This document shows positions 1 through 11,794 of a stretch of DNA of 64,000 nucleotides, in pieces (positions within the stretch are counted from its first letter, which is position 1; each line of letters opens with the position of its first letter). Source of the stretch: Deroplatys truncata (lineage: Eukaryota > Arthropoda > Insecta > Mantodea > Mantidae); NCBI GenBank assembly GCA_030765065.1, contig CM060989.1:62138001-62202000 (forward strand), given 5' to 3'. Both the position numbers and the translations under genes were made by a program. The notes under the pieces were generated by a model that was not told the origin of the DNA, searched no databases, and worked only from the letters and a program-made list of their open reading frames with translations.

Positions 1-209
1 TCATCCATTTCACCAACATTTCGTTTCATCTACTTCCTTCATCCCATACCAGGCATCGGGCTGATCACCCATCCTGGATGCTCTGTCTGATCCATGAGTG
101 TCTGCTCCTCGACGGGCCTCTGACCCCAGGCACCCGCTTGTAAGTCCTGGGGGGTGTAAGTCCTACATAAGAGGAGGGTAAACAGATAATGAATGAATGA
201 ATGAATGAA
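1..209 (+). repeat. tRNA-type SINE, 3' part, cut by window edge
   Basis: This stretch is a reverse-complement match to 61942-62326, where the full element shows a tRNA-like head. Only the 3' body and the tail are present here. The tail is a short tetranucleotide run (GAAT)n at about 188-209, which is the 3' end of this SINE family. The 5' tRNA-like part lies outside the window. It probably sits in a THOC1 intron downstream of exon 9. Confidence 0.75.
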
Positions 210-249
210 TATTTTGTAACAGAAAGCAATTTACCAAATGTGCAGTATT

Positions 250-1028
250 ACTTTCTCTACTACGTATAGTAAGTAGGGGAAGTATTGTATTCCACCCAAA
301 ATTTCGATACCGAGATTTCACCGGAAATACATGTTTTGAGACTCACTGAATCCAAAAAAAAGCATTTTTGGAAACATGTCCGTGTGTGTGTCTGTCTGTG
401 TGTCTGTGAACAGCATAACTCAAAAACGAAGAGTCGGATAAACACCAAACTTGGTATTTAGGTTCAGTATCTTCCAGAGATGCGACACGAAGGTTTTCAA
501 GAAAATCCCCCCACCCCAGACTACCCTTTACATGGAACATTTTTCGAAAATTTTAATTTTCTCAAAAACGGCTCTAACAATTTTGATTAAAATATCATAT
601 GTTTAAGATATTGTCATGACAAATAAAATGTATATCTCGAATTTTCTGGGAATGTCTCCAAAAATATTCTTCGTTATGAACGACTTTTTCATAACTGGTA
701 AACCATAAGAGATAGACAAAATTTTACTACACGAAAAATGTAGATCGCATTAAAATACACAATTTATGTCATATACATTTCTTTTGTTGAGTGAACCGTT
801 TGCGAGATATTGCTTGTTATTCCCTTAAATTTTCCAATACTTATACTTTTTCTCAAATTCGTTATTCAAAACCTACCATATTCCCCTTGCATCTACAAGA
901 AAATTATCAATAAGATTGACATCTCGATATCTCCATTAACATGAAGCATATGGAGAATAAGCGTTTGTAAAAATAGTTTGTACAAGAGTAGAGAAAGTCA
1001 TGTGAGTGTAACACATCAGATTTTTTTT
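250..1028 (+). repeat. Dispersed repeat A, near-complete copy
   Basis: One of about ten copies of a 0.8-0.9 kb repeat in this window. It starts ACTTTCTCTACTACGTATAG and ends AGTAGAGAAAGTCATGTGAG followed by a short CATCAGATTTTTT tail, so the two ends share a 12-bp inverted repeat (ACTTTCTCTACT). A GT-rich microsatellite sits at a fixed internal position (about 380-410). This copy lacks about 80 bp present in other copies near 870. No credible protein is encoded; the short ORFs in it are chance. The transposon class is not known to me: the short inverted ends and insertion next to T or A runs fit a non-autonomous DNA element. Confidence 0.85.
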
Positions 1029-1030
1029 CA

Positions 1031-1941
1031 CTAAGGGTATTAATCCTTAATTACTGTAATGGTTAAATATTTTAATATGTAAATGGGAAATGTGATTGTG
1101 GATACCAAGTTGAACTTTTATTTCTATTTGAAATATACTTGGGCAACATTTGCGAAGAGAAATTGTTTGAGTAAAAGCTTATTAACGCTCAGTGTTTTGA
1201 TGGTACCATTTGTAGTTATTCCTCGTAAATATCCTGGGTTACATATAGAAGATTCCACTCCTCTAGGGCAGTTAACAGAACAAGCAAGAATTAGGAGATA
1301 AATGTTAAAGTGTTCAAATACAACGGTAGTGTTCACATGCTCACTGACTGACTACTCGTCTAAAGGTCTTATGTTAGAACCTAAAAGCTGCTACATGATG
1401 GTGCAAAAGAAATGCTTCAGTGTTGAGACAGAAGTTCTTTATTTCCATTGCTAGAGAAGCAATAATGTTGTCACATTACCATAGCAACCTTCCCAAACAT
1501 TTCTTTTTTGAAGAGTTGAGCTGGTGTAGCCTCCCCTTCCCTCGGGAGAGAGGTCTGAGCTTGCCTTCGAAGTCAAGATACAAAAGAAGAGGAAGTTGAT
1601 AACTTCAACATCTGCACTACCTAGACTAAACATTTCAGTTTTATTGTTGTATTAAATGCTCCATTTAAAGCAAAGTAAGAAATGGTACAAACAGGAAATA
1701 TAAGGTGAAAAACTCTTCACCTACTTTACCTGGCCTGCCGCCTCTGTATTTGGAAGCCTTTCTGTAGCTTACCACAATATATTTAGCTGCATGTCATAAA
1801 TACAACACACCAGTCACACAAAAAGTGAGGTATGTTACATATTGCACAATGATGCCTTTGGTTAATAAAATACACATTTCAATCATCTTTTGTAAGCCAA
1901 ATCCTACAATCTATTGCAGTGCATGTTCAGTGCTAGTTTAC
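1031..1941. other. Unannotated intergenic or intronic stretch
   Basis: I see no convincing gene, RNA or repeat here. Short ORFs at 1083-1301 (+) and 1451-1633 (-) have no recognisable motif and no splice context that I trust. The next THOC1 exon after 3329 would be expected on the minus strand beyond or within this interval, but I could not identify it. Confidence 0.4.
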
Positions 1942-1943
1942 TA

Positions 1944-3260
1944 CAGGGTGATTTATGAAGAACTTACACATTTATTTCTTTAATTGTTTCAAAACGAGTT
2001 ATGCTAGCAACAACTTATTATACCTGAAATGCAGAGGAATTTTGTGAGATTATTTACCTCTATAGCAAATGTTGAAAATGTCCTCCATCCTGCATAAGGC
2101 ACAACTTAACACGTCGTTCCATGTTACTGGCCACTTGTTGGAGCACTCTGTTGTCTATAGCTTGAATCTCCTGTGTAATGTTGTGCTTCAGATTGTCCAA
2201 TGTCTGGGGACGTGTAGCATAAACCCTGTCTTTTAAATAACCCCATAGAAAGAAGTCCGGCGATGTCAAGTCCGGAGATCTCGGTTGAAAATTATCTGGT
2301 CATCAAAGAAACTTGCAATTAGTGCCATGGATTCATTTGATGTATGGCATGTAGTGCTGTCGTGCTGGAAATATCCTTGACTCGGCTCTACATCATCTAG
2401 CTGCTCAGCAAACTCCATGAAAATCCGTACTCTGCAGTGTTCACATTGTTTTAAAAAAAAATTGGTCCCACTATTCTCTGTGCAGATATTGCGCACCAAA
2501 CTCCAATTTCAACCGGGTGCTTCATGAATAACATGTGGATTTTGACTGGCCCAATAGCATGAGTTATTTGAGTTCACATAGCCGGATAAATGGAACCATG
2601 CTTCATCTGTGAACCATATGATAGACAACATGGCAGGATTTTGCTCAATGAATGCCTGAAACCAATGACAATAATTCAGTCGTTTATCCTTATCTGGTTC
2701 CTGTAACTGATGGACAACCGTAATCCTATACGGCTTTAGGCCTGCAATTTTCACAGCTCTCTGACACATTGAGTAGCTGCACCCTGTCTCCTGCGACAAA
2801 CGTGTTAATGAGTTTTTGGGTGACTGATCCAGTCGTGCTCTTACATCAACAACAACTGTGGTAACCTAGCTGAACAAGTTTTGCCTTTATCACTCACCAG
2901 AGATCCAGTTGTTTCCAATTTGTTTACCAGTGCTAGTATTGTGTTTCTTTGGGGAGGATTCCGAACACCAAATTCACTCTGGTATGCCCTTTGAGTAGCT
3001 GTAATTGAATTCATAATCCAGTACTGCTTTACAAGGAAGAGTCATTCATTTAATTTTCATGTTGACTAGAACAAAATCTCAAATACAGTTGCCGACAGTA
3101 AAACTAATAATTACGAATAAAACATGAACATCTGTGCATCTAGTGACAGGCAATCGAAACTCCAGAACATTCTGCTTAATTTGGTGCTAAAATTGGGGCA
3201 CTGAGTGAATTTCGAACAGAATAATTAAAGAAATGTGTCAGCTCTTCATAAATTACCGTG
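1944..3260 (-). mobile_element. mariner/Tc1-superfamily DNA transposon (degenerate)
   Basis: Terminal inverted repeats are visible. The left end begins CAGGGTGATTTATGAAGAAC at 1944. The reverse complement of the right end is CACGGTAATTTATGAAGAGC, matching 17 of 20 bases. Both ends are flanked by a TA dinucleotide (1942-1943 and 3261-3262), the TSD of this superfamily. Length is 1317 bp, normal for a mariner-like element. It encodes a broken transposase on the minus strand. Confidence 0.9.
2060..3015 (-). pseudogene. mariner-like transposase pseudogene
   Basis: Reading from 3015 down, an N-terminal helix-turn-helix resembling the DUF4817 type is followed by the catalytic core. The first catalytic Asp lies in FTDEAWFHLSGYVNS (about 2600), the second in YFQHDSTTCHTS (about 2350), and the C-terminal block SPDFFLWGYLKDRVY is near 2245. 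At least one frameshift (near 2265) and a stop in the N-terminal part (near 2840) make it non-functional. The family cuts and pastes DNA at TA sites. Confidence 0.88.
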
Positions 3261-3328
3261 TATAAACAGAGCAGAATTACACGATTGCTTTATTTCTGCT
3301 TTAAAATAAAATACCAGCAACTACTTAC

Positions 3329-3525
3329 TGTCCCAGTATAAATTTGCCATTCTGAGTAGCATCCTTCATCTGATCACCCAGACTTTTCTTTGGTCTACGG
3401 GGTCGAGGCAAAGATTTACGCTTCTCTCCAACTTCCTCTGCAGCATCTTCTGCACCAGCTTGATATGTCGGCTTCTGGAATTCTGGGCAACCATCATTCT
3501 TCCAGGAGTTCCAATGCTCTTCTCT
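3329..3525 (-). CDS. THOC1: THOC1 exon 9
   Basis: This exon covers about residues 372-436 and starts in phase 0 after a TTTCCAG acceptor. It encodes REEHWNSWKNDGCPEFQKP, a hallmark THOC1 motif (WNSWKNEGCP in vertebrates), then a basic stretch (KRKSLPRPRRPKKS) that resembles a nuclear-localisation signal. It ends with two nucleotides of a split codon before a GTAAGT donor at 3323-3328. Exon 10 was not found to the left. Confidence 0.93.
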
Positions 3526-3929
3526 CTGGAAAGTCAAATTGTTTTTATTAAAGCATACATATCAATTCTGCCCTGGGATTCATGGCAAAGTCTTTTTAAT
3601 GCAGTGTTGCTAGGACATTAAAGCCATTTGAATGTCTGTTTACAGGTTTAAAACCAGACATTTTGAAGCTAATAACTATTCAGTTACCTATAAACAAGTA
3701 TAAAATGTGAGAAGATTTACCAGAAAAAATCCAAATGTTTGCTTGTAAATCTCAAATTCATCATGAAACCACCAGAGGCACTACATATGCCATTAAGAAG
3801 AAACTTCTTGGGTGTAGGTAATGTCATATAACCCTTCTTTAGAAGTGTAATAGTAGTGTTTAACATTCATTCTTACCACATCCATCAACACAAGCAATGG
3901 ACACCAATGAAATGATAAACTGGGAAGGA

Positions 3930-4056
3930 GATTCTCCGGGCCCAAGTTTAAAGTACTTCCACAGCATTTGTCAGTTATCAGGACTGAAGAAAAGCCTGAA
4001 AAAATCCTCAGTCAGAGAGGACAGCCAAGGCGGGATTTGAACCACGTACTAATATT
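3930..4056 (-). repeat. tRNA-derived SINE fragment
   Basis: On the minus strand the sequence holds a pol III B-box-like motif (GTGGTTCAAATCCCGCC, near 4030-4050), followed by a body related to the SINE at 19640-19800. There is no clear A box or tail. It lies inside THOC1 intron 8. Confidence 0.5.
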
Positions 4057-4384
4057 ATAAGGAGAGAAAATGTTGTGTGTGCACACGCACATGCATCTGT
4101 TTGCAGGGTAATCTCGAAAACCACTGAACTAATTTTTATAATTTTTTTACCATTGGAAAGCCCTATTCATTCTGCTGGACATGGTCTATAAAACATCAGC
4201 TAATCATAATTCATAATTACTAAAAGACTAAAAGGTTTTACAAAGCCTATGTACTAGAATATGAACATGCTGGAACTATAAAAGAACATACTTGTGGAAG
4301 AGGCTTTGATTTTTTTGTTGAAAGCCCAGGACAGAAAATAGTTGTTACTCCGCAGAAAACCATATAAAATAAGACAAATGTTGT

Positions 4385-6740
4385 TGTTGATCTAATGTGC
4401 AGGATTTTGATCCATCAATTTTTCCCTAGCTAGCCAATATAAATTGTGTATCTTCCCATCTGGTACAGCTTTCCTCAATTCTAGTAGATGTTCTCCATTT
4501 AAAATCTTGTCAGCATTGCAAATCTTACATGCTTTGTCATTCATAAAACCAAACCTATGTAGATGTTCTGCCAGACAGCCATGTCTAGTGGCCAATCCGA
4601 AGTGAGCAACGGCTTCTTTCCTTGGGACATTTTTACTTTCTCTACTACGTATAGTAAGTAGGGGAAGTATTGCATTCCACCCAAAAATTAGATACCGAGA
4701 TTTCACCGGAAATATATGTTTTGAGGCCTCCAAGCATTTTGGAAATATGTCCGTGTGTGTGTGTGTGTGTGTCTGTGAACAACATAACTTAGAAGCGAAC
4801 AGTCGGATAAACACCAAACTTGGTATTTAGGTTCAGTATCTTCTAGAGATGCGACACGAAGCTTTTCAAGAAAATCCCCCCACCACAGATTACCCTTTAC
4901 ATGGAACATTTTTCGAAAATTTGAATTTTCTCAAAAATGGCTCTAACGATTTTGATTAAAATATCATATGTTTAAGATATTTTCATGACAAATGATCTGT
5001 ATATCTTGAATTTTCTGGGAATGTCTGCAAAAGTATTCTTCATTGTGAACGACTTTTGCATAACTGGTAAACCATAAGAGATAGACAAAATTTTACTACA
5101 CAAAAAATGTAGATCGCATTAAAATACACAATTTATGTCATATACATTTTTTTTGTTAAGTGAACCATTTTCGAGATATTGCTTGTTATCCCCTTAAATT
5201 TTCCAATACTTATACTTTTTCTCAAATTCGTTATTCATTCTTTTTTTTTGTCCTGGTAATGCAAAGAGAATGGAATACTCCACATAGCAACCAGCTCTTA
5301 AAATATTTGACTGTCGCTTAAAGGCTACCAGTTCCCCTTGCATCTACAAGAAAATTATCAATAAGATTAACATCTCGATATCTCAATTAACATGAAGCAT
5401 ATGGAGAATAAGCATTTGTAAAAATAGTTTGTACAACAGTAGAGAAAGTCATACCCTTTTTGGCCAGAAAGTCTGCTGTCTCATTACCATTCATTCCCAC
5501 ATGTGCTGGTATCCACAGTAATATTATCTGTTGAAATTTTGTTTGGAGTAATCTATAATAAAATCTTACATCCTTAATATTATAAGATTCATCTGGACTT
5601 TCATATTGTTCTATTGCTTGAATGGCAGAAACTGAGTCTGTGAGAACTACTACTTTATTTTCTTTTATATCAGTCCTGTTGTATTTCTAATGCTCATTGT
5701 ATTGCAGCAACTTCACCATCAAAACTTGTGGATTGTCTAGGCAATGTAAAATAATGTGAAAATTATTTACAGTATATATCACCTTCCACATTATTCTTCA
5801 ATTTATCTCCAGAACCATGTGTATAAATTCTAAGCCACTCTGTTTCGGGGAATTGATTATGTAGATGTTCAAGTGTAGCAATTCTGCATACTTCTGGTGA
5901 GTCTTCTTGTTTATTTAGTTGTTCTGTCAGCTATTTATTTGTTACTATCTTAATAAAATCCATTGGATTAGTTCTAGCAGAATGAGGAGCGCATTTTTTT
6001 GATAAATTTAGATAATTATAATTCTTCTCTAAAAAGGATTTGTTTGTAATCTGTGTTTTTAGCTAGTATTCTCTAGGTAGTTGTTGAAACCATTGATGTT
6101 TGCTTGGGTTTGTTTTTAATTTTACATATAATTGTGCAGCTTATATTTCAATGTTGGCTTTCATTGGGTTATTATTTGTTCCAGCAAGAATTGCACTAAC
6201 TGGCATTGTTTTCACTGCTCCTGTTATCAATCTTAAACACTGATTTTAACATTTCTCAATCATATTAATTTTATCATCGGCTGCAGTTAATATTAATTCA
6301 CATCCATGTTTTAATACTGGTTTTATGTAGCTGTTGTATGTTTTATTTAAAACTGCTATTGACTGCCCCATTTAGATCCAGCTAATCTCTTCAATATGTT
6401 AGTTCCTCTTATAGCCTTTTTCGTGATATTTTGTATATGGGCTTTCATTTTTAATTTTCTATCTAGTGCAATTCGTAGATATTTAATTTCTTCAGCATAT
6501 TCTATTTGTTTCCCATTGATTTCAAGTCAGACAAATGTGCATTATTTCATTCCAAGCAATACTGTACTAGTGATCACAAATCAGCAACTAATAAAACAGA
6601 AGACACAGCAAAACAAAAGAGAATCAAGTCCACTTATAATGGTGCAATATGCATATCATACTGTCAAAATATTTTAATAACCTCACCTAAGAAAATTTTG
6701 CTTTATTTTCTTTGAATATGGTAACCAAGTTTGTTAGCAG
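4385..6740 (-). pseudogene. Non-LTR retrotransposon (LINE) remnant: RT C-terminus, RNase H, zinc knuckle
   Basis: Reading leftward from 6740, one finds the post-catalytic RT region (EEIKYLRIALDRKLKMKAHI, then ILKRLAGSKWG and YIKPVLKHGCELI near 6280-6480). An RNase H domain follows (LTDSVSAIQAIEQYES and LLWIPAHVGMNGNETADFLA, 5460-5660). Last is a C-terminal Cys cluster and YWLAREKLM near 4390-4560. This order fits Jockey/I-type LINEs with RNase H. It has frameshifts and stops and is split by a repeat A copy at 4635-5453. The catalytic RT motifs upstream are missing. Confidence 0.85.
4635..5453 (+). repeat. Dispersed repeat A nested in a LINE
   Basis: This copy runs from ACTTTCTCTACTACGTATAG to GTAGAGAAAGTCAT and interrupts the LINE reading between its RNase H domain and its C-terminal Cys cluster. 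It is therefore younger than the LINE. Its GT-repeat block is at 4750-4775. The 3' tail after GTCAT seen in other copies is missing. Confidence 0.85.
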
Positions 6741-6750
6741 GGTTTAAAAA

Positions 6751-7022
6751 TTAAATTGACTTTTATTATGGACGCTCTTTAACTGCATCCCATTCTATAT
6801 TGGACGTGAAAGACCGGAAATTTTACTCAGAGGCCTCTTTATCAGGCTTGAGGTTCTTTTATGTGCCGTAAATCTATGACGCGGGACCACTAACTTTACT
6901 TCCTTTCTGAAGGAAGCCATGCTAAGGATTTTTACGCCTGAAAAATTCTTAGCCCTCCACCAGTTTTGAAACCGCAACCTCGGAAACTAGAGGCTAGCAT
7001 GGTAACCACTGCACCATGGAAG
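6751..7022 (-). repeat. tRNA-type SINE C copy 1
   Basis: One of five copies in this window. On the minus strand it begins with a tRNA-like head (ATGGTGCAGTGGTTACCATG, A-box like) and a B-box-like GGTTTCAAAA. It continues through a body with GAAGCCATGCTAAGGATTTT (written on the plus strand) and ends in a TTAAAGAGCGTCCATAA-like tail. It is non-coding. Confidence 0.75.
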
Positions 7023-7164
7023 ATGACGTTAGCTGGGTTTGCTAAACAGTAATCCTTATATAAAATTCATATAAATTGCAAATTTTTTAGTTTTCATTAT
7101 TACTTTTCCCATTTATGACATTCAACTCCTTGGATCCCTGCATAAACACACTAAGGAGATTTCA

Positions 7165-7560
7165 GTGTATGAAGGCGAATTGATAAGTCCATGACTTTCT
7201 AAAGAAAATAACATTTCTTTCCAAAAAATCAACTTTATTTCTCAACATAGTCTCCTTTCAATTCAATACACACTGCCCAAAGTTTCTCCAATTTTTTTAA
7301 CACTTCCAAAAAAACATGGTTTTTCAAATTCTACAAATTATGAGCTTGTTTCTGCCATGATGTTTTCACTGAACATGAATTTCTTTCTACCAAGCCAATT
7401 TTTCAGGTTTACAAAGAGGAAGAAGTCGCTCTAGAGAATATGGTGGGTGAGGTAGCCATTCATAGCCCAATTCCACAGATTTTGCATGTGTTTCTGCTTG
7501 TCACAAACCCAAGAACACATTCTTACGCCAACGTAAATAGTTTGTTAATAAATGTATTGG
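7165..7560 (-). pseudogene. mariner-like element 3' fragment with transposase C-terminus
   Basis: The minus strand near 7440-7490 reads ELGYEWLPHPPYSLE, the conserved block just before the last catalytic Asp of mariner transposases. To its left is the typical mariner 3' non-coding end with an inverted-repeat-like AATTGATAAGTCCATGACTT near 7178. Only the last quarter of the element is present and it is frameshifted. Confidence 0.7.
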
Positions 7561-7927
7561 TATCATGAAATATTAGGGCAGGAAAGGTAGAACTGCACAT
7601 TTTATTATGGTTATCATAAGAACTCATTGCTAAAGGTAATGGATATATACTAACTGTTAAGAGATTACAAAATATGATTTTTGCCTGCTATTGCGCTAAT
7701 GCCGAGAGCACCTTGCTTGTTAATACCAACTGTTTGCATGACTGCCACTCTCTTACATGTACGAGAAATGCAGCAATGAATTCCCAGAGGTGCTATCTGA
7801 GAACCAAATAAACACTTTGTGTAACACAGGATATATGATAAGTGAACAGTCATTCATAATACACAATCACACGTGTGCTCATCTCAGGTCAAATCTTGTG
7901 ATTTAGTCAGTTGGTATTTGATTTCAC
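7561..7927. other. Unannotated intron stretch
   Basis: This is part of THOC1 intron 8. I see no coding or repeat structure that I can name. The minus ORF at 7665-7853 has no motif. Confidence 0.4.
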
Positions 7928-8325
7928 ATGGCAGAGGAAGGTCCGTGTAGTGCGAATAAACTGTTCAAACACAAAAAAGGGAAACAGTTAAAAAGTGGCG
8001 AAAGACAAACAGTACTTCATATATTCAACTCACTATTAGAAAAATACCTGACACTTGCATTAGTGCATATTACAAAACTAATATCCGATTTTACAGGCAT
8101 TTTAATGAGAAGTGTAGCCAAAGCACGTAGGGAGTATAAACAAACATAACAGAACATAGAAGAGGAGTATAAAATGTGGGAACTTGTTTTGTGTGCGACA
8201 GTGCTGTGGAATTGCGGATAAGCTTGTCGTTATTTTGGAGAGTAGTTCTGATTCTGATATGGCAGCTGAGTCAACTTCGGAGGTTTCGGATTTGGGTGTT
8301 GCACTTTTGCTCAAGGATTGTGATT
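7928..8325 (+). pseudogene. Internally deleted transposase: N-terminal helix-turn-helix plus acidic tail
   Basis: An ORF at 7928-8149 (73 aa) begins MAEEGPCSANKLFKHKKGKQ and contains KSGERQTVLHIFNSLLEKY followed by a second helical stretch ending RSVAKARREY. This resembles the N-terminal DNA-binding domain seen in arthropod IS630/Tc1-type transposases. In another frame, 8205-8325 gives an acidic serine-rich end (ESSSDSDMAAESTSEVSDLG then a stop), similar in style to the C-termini of the same proteins. The DDE catalytic core between them is absent. Family assignment is from memory. Confidence 0.5.
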
Positions 8326-8559
8326 AATGTAAGTAAAATGTTCATTTCTGCATACCTATAAAATAGATTGTTACTTCACGTTACATTTTGAACTATGATT
8401 CTCATGCAGGGCGCCTTTTTATAGGTTGAAACAATGTTCAACAAGCACGTGAGAGGGGAACAAGCAACCATTAGGGGCAGGGATTGCGAACTACTTTTGC
8501 ACAGATAATACAAAGAGTTTGTTTACAGTGAGAGGCACTCTGGTTTGGAATGGACAGTA

Positions 8560-9171
8560 GAGTTCCATTCCTGGAAGCTGGACACCCTGGTGTGCAATGT
8601 GAACTGGTTAAGCAAAACTATTGTAACTATATTCACGGCACTGACCTCTTTACTGACGACTCATGAACCGTTGAAGAAACAGATAAAACCAGTTACGTAG
8701 GATGCACTTTCATAGTTTATACCTGCAGTGATCATGACACAGAAATGTTCAGCAAAGGAATTCGTCTAGCTCCTACCTGTTCCATTTTTCAAGCAGGAAT
8801 GTTTGCTTTAGATCAAGCTATATGATGGAGTATTGAAAATGAACTTAATGCATGTGTTCAGTGATTCAAATGCCTTTCTCCTAGCCATTCAAGACAAATA
8901 CAACAACAATCCTCTGGTAAATACAATTAGAAAGAGCATTATTCAAAATATCAAACATGTTTGCCTATAGTGAGTTGTTGGAATGTTGGAAACGAGAGAG
9001 CCGATCAGATTGCAACACCTTCTGCCAAATCCAACCTGGAATTCGGTTATTCTTTATGTCCAAATACATATTTAAAACATTTGCTAAACAAAGAAATGGT
9101 AGAAAAGTAGAACAACCTCTGGTTAAGCACTAGAATGCTTGGTGCACTAGAGTTGAAATAATGTTGGAGAA
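8560..9171 (+). pseudogene. LINE remnant with RNase H domain and 3' end
   Basis: Three-frame reading gives broken RNase H motifs in order: FTDDS (near 8650, for the catalytic YTDGS-type motif), CSIFQAGMFALDQAI (near 8790), and CWNVGNERADQIATPS (near 8980, the WVPSHVGIxGNERAD block). Several stops and frameshifts interrupt it. It ends directly at an (AAAT)n run at 9172, the usual LINE 3' tail. It lies in intron 8 of THOC1 in the antisense orientation. Confidence 0.75.
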
Positions 9172-9246
<75 letters not shown>

Positions 9247-9247
9247 A
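9172..9247. repeat. (AAAT)n microsatellite, LINE 3' tail
   Basis: About 19 uninterrupted AAAT units directly abut the 3' end of the LINE remnant at 8560-9171, so this is most likely an expanded LINE tail. The long minus ORF rich in LFIY over this interval is an artefact of the repeat. Confidence 0.9.
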
Positions 9248-9339
9248 GGAGGAGGAAGAGGAAGAAGAACTTGGTCTAGCAATAAAAGAGCTGATGTAAT
9301 GATATTAATTTGTTTACAATAACAACAGAATGGTATATA

Positions 9340-10505
9340 CAGTAGAATCTTGGTAGCATGTTTTACCATGTATTACGTTGAACTATAAAAGTTCCAGCAC
9401 CAAATGTAATAAATAACGTTTGTTTAGTGTGTTTTCTCGCTCCTGCTTATTATGTTCGAAGTTTGACGTCCACATTCGCTGTTTTGGTCAGTTAGTCCGT
9501 CAAGTGGGAGTAGGTGCTTAACATGTTTGAAGTTTGATGTCCTCTTCACTACTTTGGTCAATCCTTGATCACAGGGTGGCGACCGGCAGCCAATGACATG
9601 CATGTACGTACATATTTGTGTGGCGCGATTTGTGTGTGTGGAATAGTTTCTACTGTTGAGTGTTGACCAAATATATGCAGATTATATTTTAGCTTTTTAT
9701 TTGCAATAGAGATAAAGGAAGTGCGGCAAATAACCAACACTGAAAAACTGAAAATCATTGAAGAAGTAGATCGCAATCCAAATATGAAACATGTAGATAT
9801 AGCGCGGCAGTTATACATTTCCCCATCAACCTTAAACACAATTGTTAGCAAACTTAAACTGGTTGAAACTGCTTTTTAAGAAGGAAAGAATGCTAAAACA
9901 AAACTTTCCTCTTGGAAAATAGGATCGGAAAAGGATCGGATCAAAATTTGTTACATGGAAACACCTACCGTATTCACATCGCATTGAACACCCCAAAGAT
10001 ACTATGTTTACTCTACTCATAACACGGTTCACGCCCATCATTTTATTTTTTTAGCAGAAATTGCTATCACATGTGTAATAAAACACACAACAAAGCCACT
10101 TTTATTGCTTCTATAATTTGCAATCTATTCTTCTCAAAAACATTCACTAGCCTCAAAACCTGCTTAAATTACACAGACAAACAAACTAACATATGTTTAA
10201 CAGGTTTGGCAACATAAATCCAAGTTGACCAAGATAAAAGCTTCAATTATTATTTTTATTCTCAGACTTTGTGTATCCAAATTGGTCTCAATACATATTA
10301 AATTCAATATGGAAACATGGATCATACTCAGTATGGAATTGGACTCAAATCAATTTCAATTCTCCATGGACACATAGTAATTATTAGATTTTATTACATA
10401 ATTATGTTCTTAAATTGCAGATTTTGTATTTTCGTTAACACATTTTCCTGTCTATGACGTCCAAATCCTTGGGTCTCTATAAAAACGTAATAACCAGATT
10501 CTGCT
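9340..10505 (+). mobile_element. Tigger/pogo-like DNA transposon remnant 1
   Basis: The left end reads CAGTAGAATCTTGGTAGCAT after a TA, matching the ends of the copies at 32758 and 38105. The degenerate right end lies near 10500. On the plus strand 9715-9930 encodes a CENP-B-type helix-turn-helix (EKLKIIEEVDRNPNMKHVD, then ARQLYISPSTLNTIVSKL), the DNA-binding domain of Tigger/pogo transposases. Stops follow, and the DDE domain is not recognisable. It is non-autonomous. Confidence 0.8.
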
Positions 10506-10645
10506 TTATTACGTATGCGGAATCAAGAAAAACTGGCTAGTTCATTCTGAATGAGTGATTCTGAAGAAAGCATCTCTTTAGATATTGAAGTAGCAGCTTT
10601 GACAATTGCTGCATAGCTTTTGCCAATTAAATCAAGGGTAAAGTA

Positions 10646-11519
10646 TGAGGCAGTATTTTTAACACTTAAATGATTTCAGTCTAATTGTATAATATATAAA
10701 TTCAATAACAGCCCGCCTTAAAGCAATATGTGTAGGTAACAATATATAAAAAATGTATATTATAATCATTGTATATGTTTATATTATTGTATCCATGTGT
10801 AATAATGTTATGTGAATATATTATGTAATTTAATAATGTAGGAGCTGTGAGAAATAGGTCAAAAGTTGCTAACAATGAGGTAACAATGAGGTAACCTTGA
10901 GGCAATAATGAGTTTGAGAGTTTAATAATGTTACTTGTGATTCTTGGAAGCAATAATGTAATTTTTTAAACAGTTTAAAAATAGCCAATCAACAACCAGA
11001 AAAAGCTTTAGTTAAATGAAGGTATTCTATTGGATTAGGAATAGCCAATCAGAGACTTGAAATACAGAAATTTACAAGTTTGGGCGGTTGAAATCAATTC
11101 AGTTGGTTGCAGACAGCGTTACTAACCAGATGCAAAAAGTGTCCTCAAGAAATTTAATATGTATTTGTGTGAGACGAAAATAGTTTTACGTGTTAAAAAG
11201 TGCAAGTAATTAATTAAAGAATCTCACAGCTCTCTATATCAGTGAAGTGTTATTTAAATCGTATCAAGCATTAATAAAAGGAGCGAAGTAAAATTATAAT
11301 CTGTGTAAGCCTACATTCTTAGTCGCACCACAACCCTGCCAAGACATCCATGTCTCTAACAATAATACTGAGTAGCCAAGGCAAATATAAATATATAATA
11401 TTTAAAGAAACAGTTAAATTACAAAGTTCATATTTTTTTAAACTTAGGGCGAAGGCTACCGGAAAGCGGGTATATTTTGAGCTTTTATCACATTTCATCT
11501 CTGTGAGCATCTTATTCTA
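10646..11519 (+). mobile_element. Solo LTR, family 2, copy 1
   Basis: It starts TGAGGCAGTATTTTTAACAC, shared by six copies in the window, and ends near TTATTCTA at 11519. The 4-bp AGTA flanks both sides (10642-10645 and 11520-11523), as for a Ty3/gypsy-type insertion. It has an AATAAA signal near 11271. Its 3' part holds a degenerate GGGCGAAGGCTACCGGAAAG unit (11447-11466), related to the PBS-like arrays of the longer copies. No internal retrotransposon sequence is present. Confidence 0.8.
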
Positions 11520-11664
11520 AGTATGTAAGTAGATTAATAACTACTATGGTGATATGCCGATAGATAAGTTATTAAAGTGTCATGAATAAAAGTCTATGTT
11601 CACCAAATACCATCCCAGAAAGCACAACTTAATCTCTTCCCTAAGAATAAGCTTAAGGACATAC

Positions 11665-11794
11665 CTTAAGGATATGCTTCACCGTCTGAACAAAAACTGC
11701 TCCATCTGGTGGGGTTTCCTCCAGCAGCTTATACACCATGTCTGTAGTTTCTCTTACCCACTCTCCTTGTTCAGGTTTGAGCTCATGGGTTTCT
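11665..11794 (-). CDS. THOC1: THOC1 exon 8
   Basis: This exon covers about residues 328-371. It follows a TTATGTTTATAG acceptor, completes a split Ser codon from exon 7, and encodes ETHELKPEQGEWVRETTDMV and YKLLEETPPDGAVFVQTVKH. The block matches the THOC1 family's W(I/V)xxTTxxVYxLLxENPPDG region. It ends in phase 0 before GTATGT. Confidence 0.95.

Noticed and set aside
343-540. ORFs beginning MFHVKG and related in several places (also 4703-4909, 45811-46086, 58874-59101)
   Set aside because: They recur only because repeat A recurs; frames shift between copies and there is no conserved protein signal.
9130-9369. 79-codon minus ORF rich in LFIY
   Set aside because: It is the translation of the (AAAT)n run; no start context or motif.
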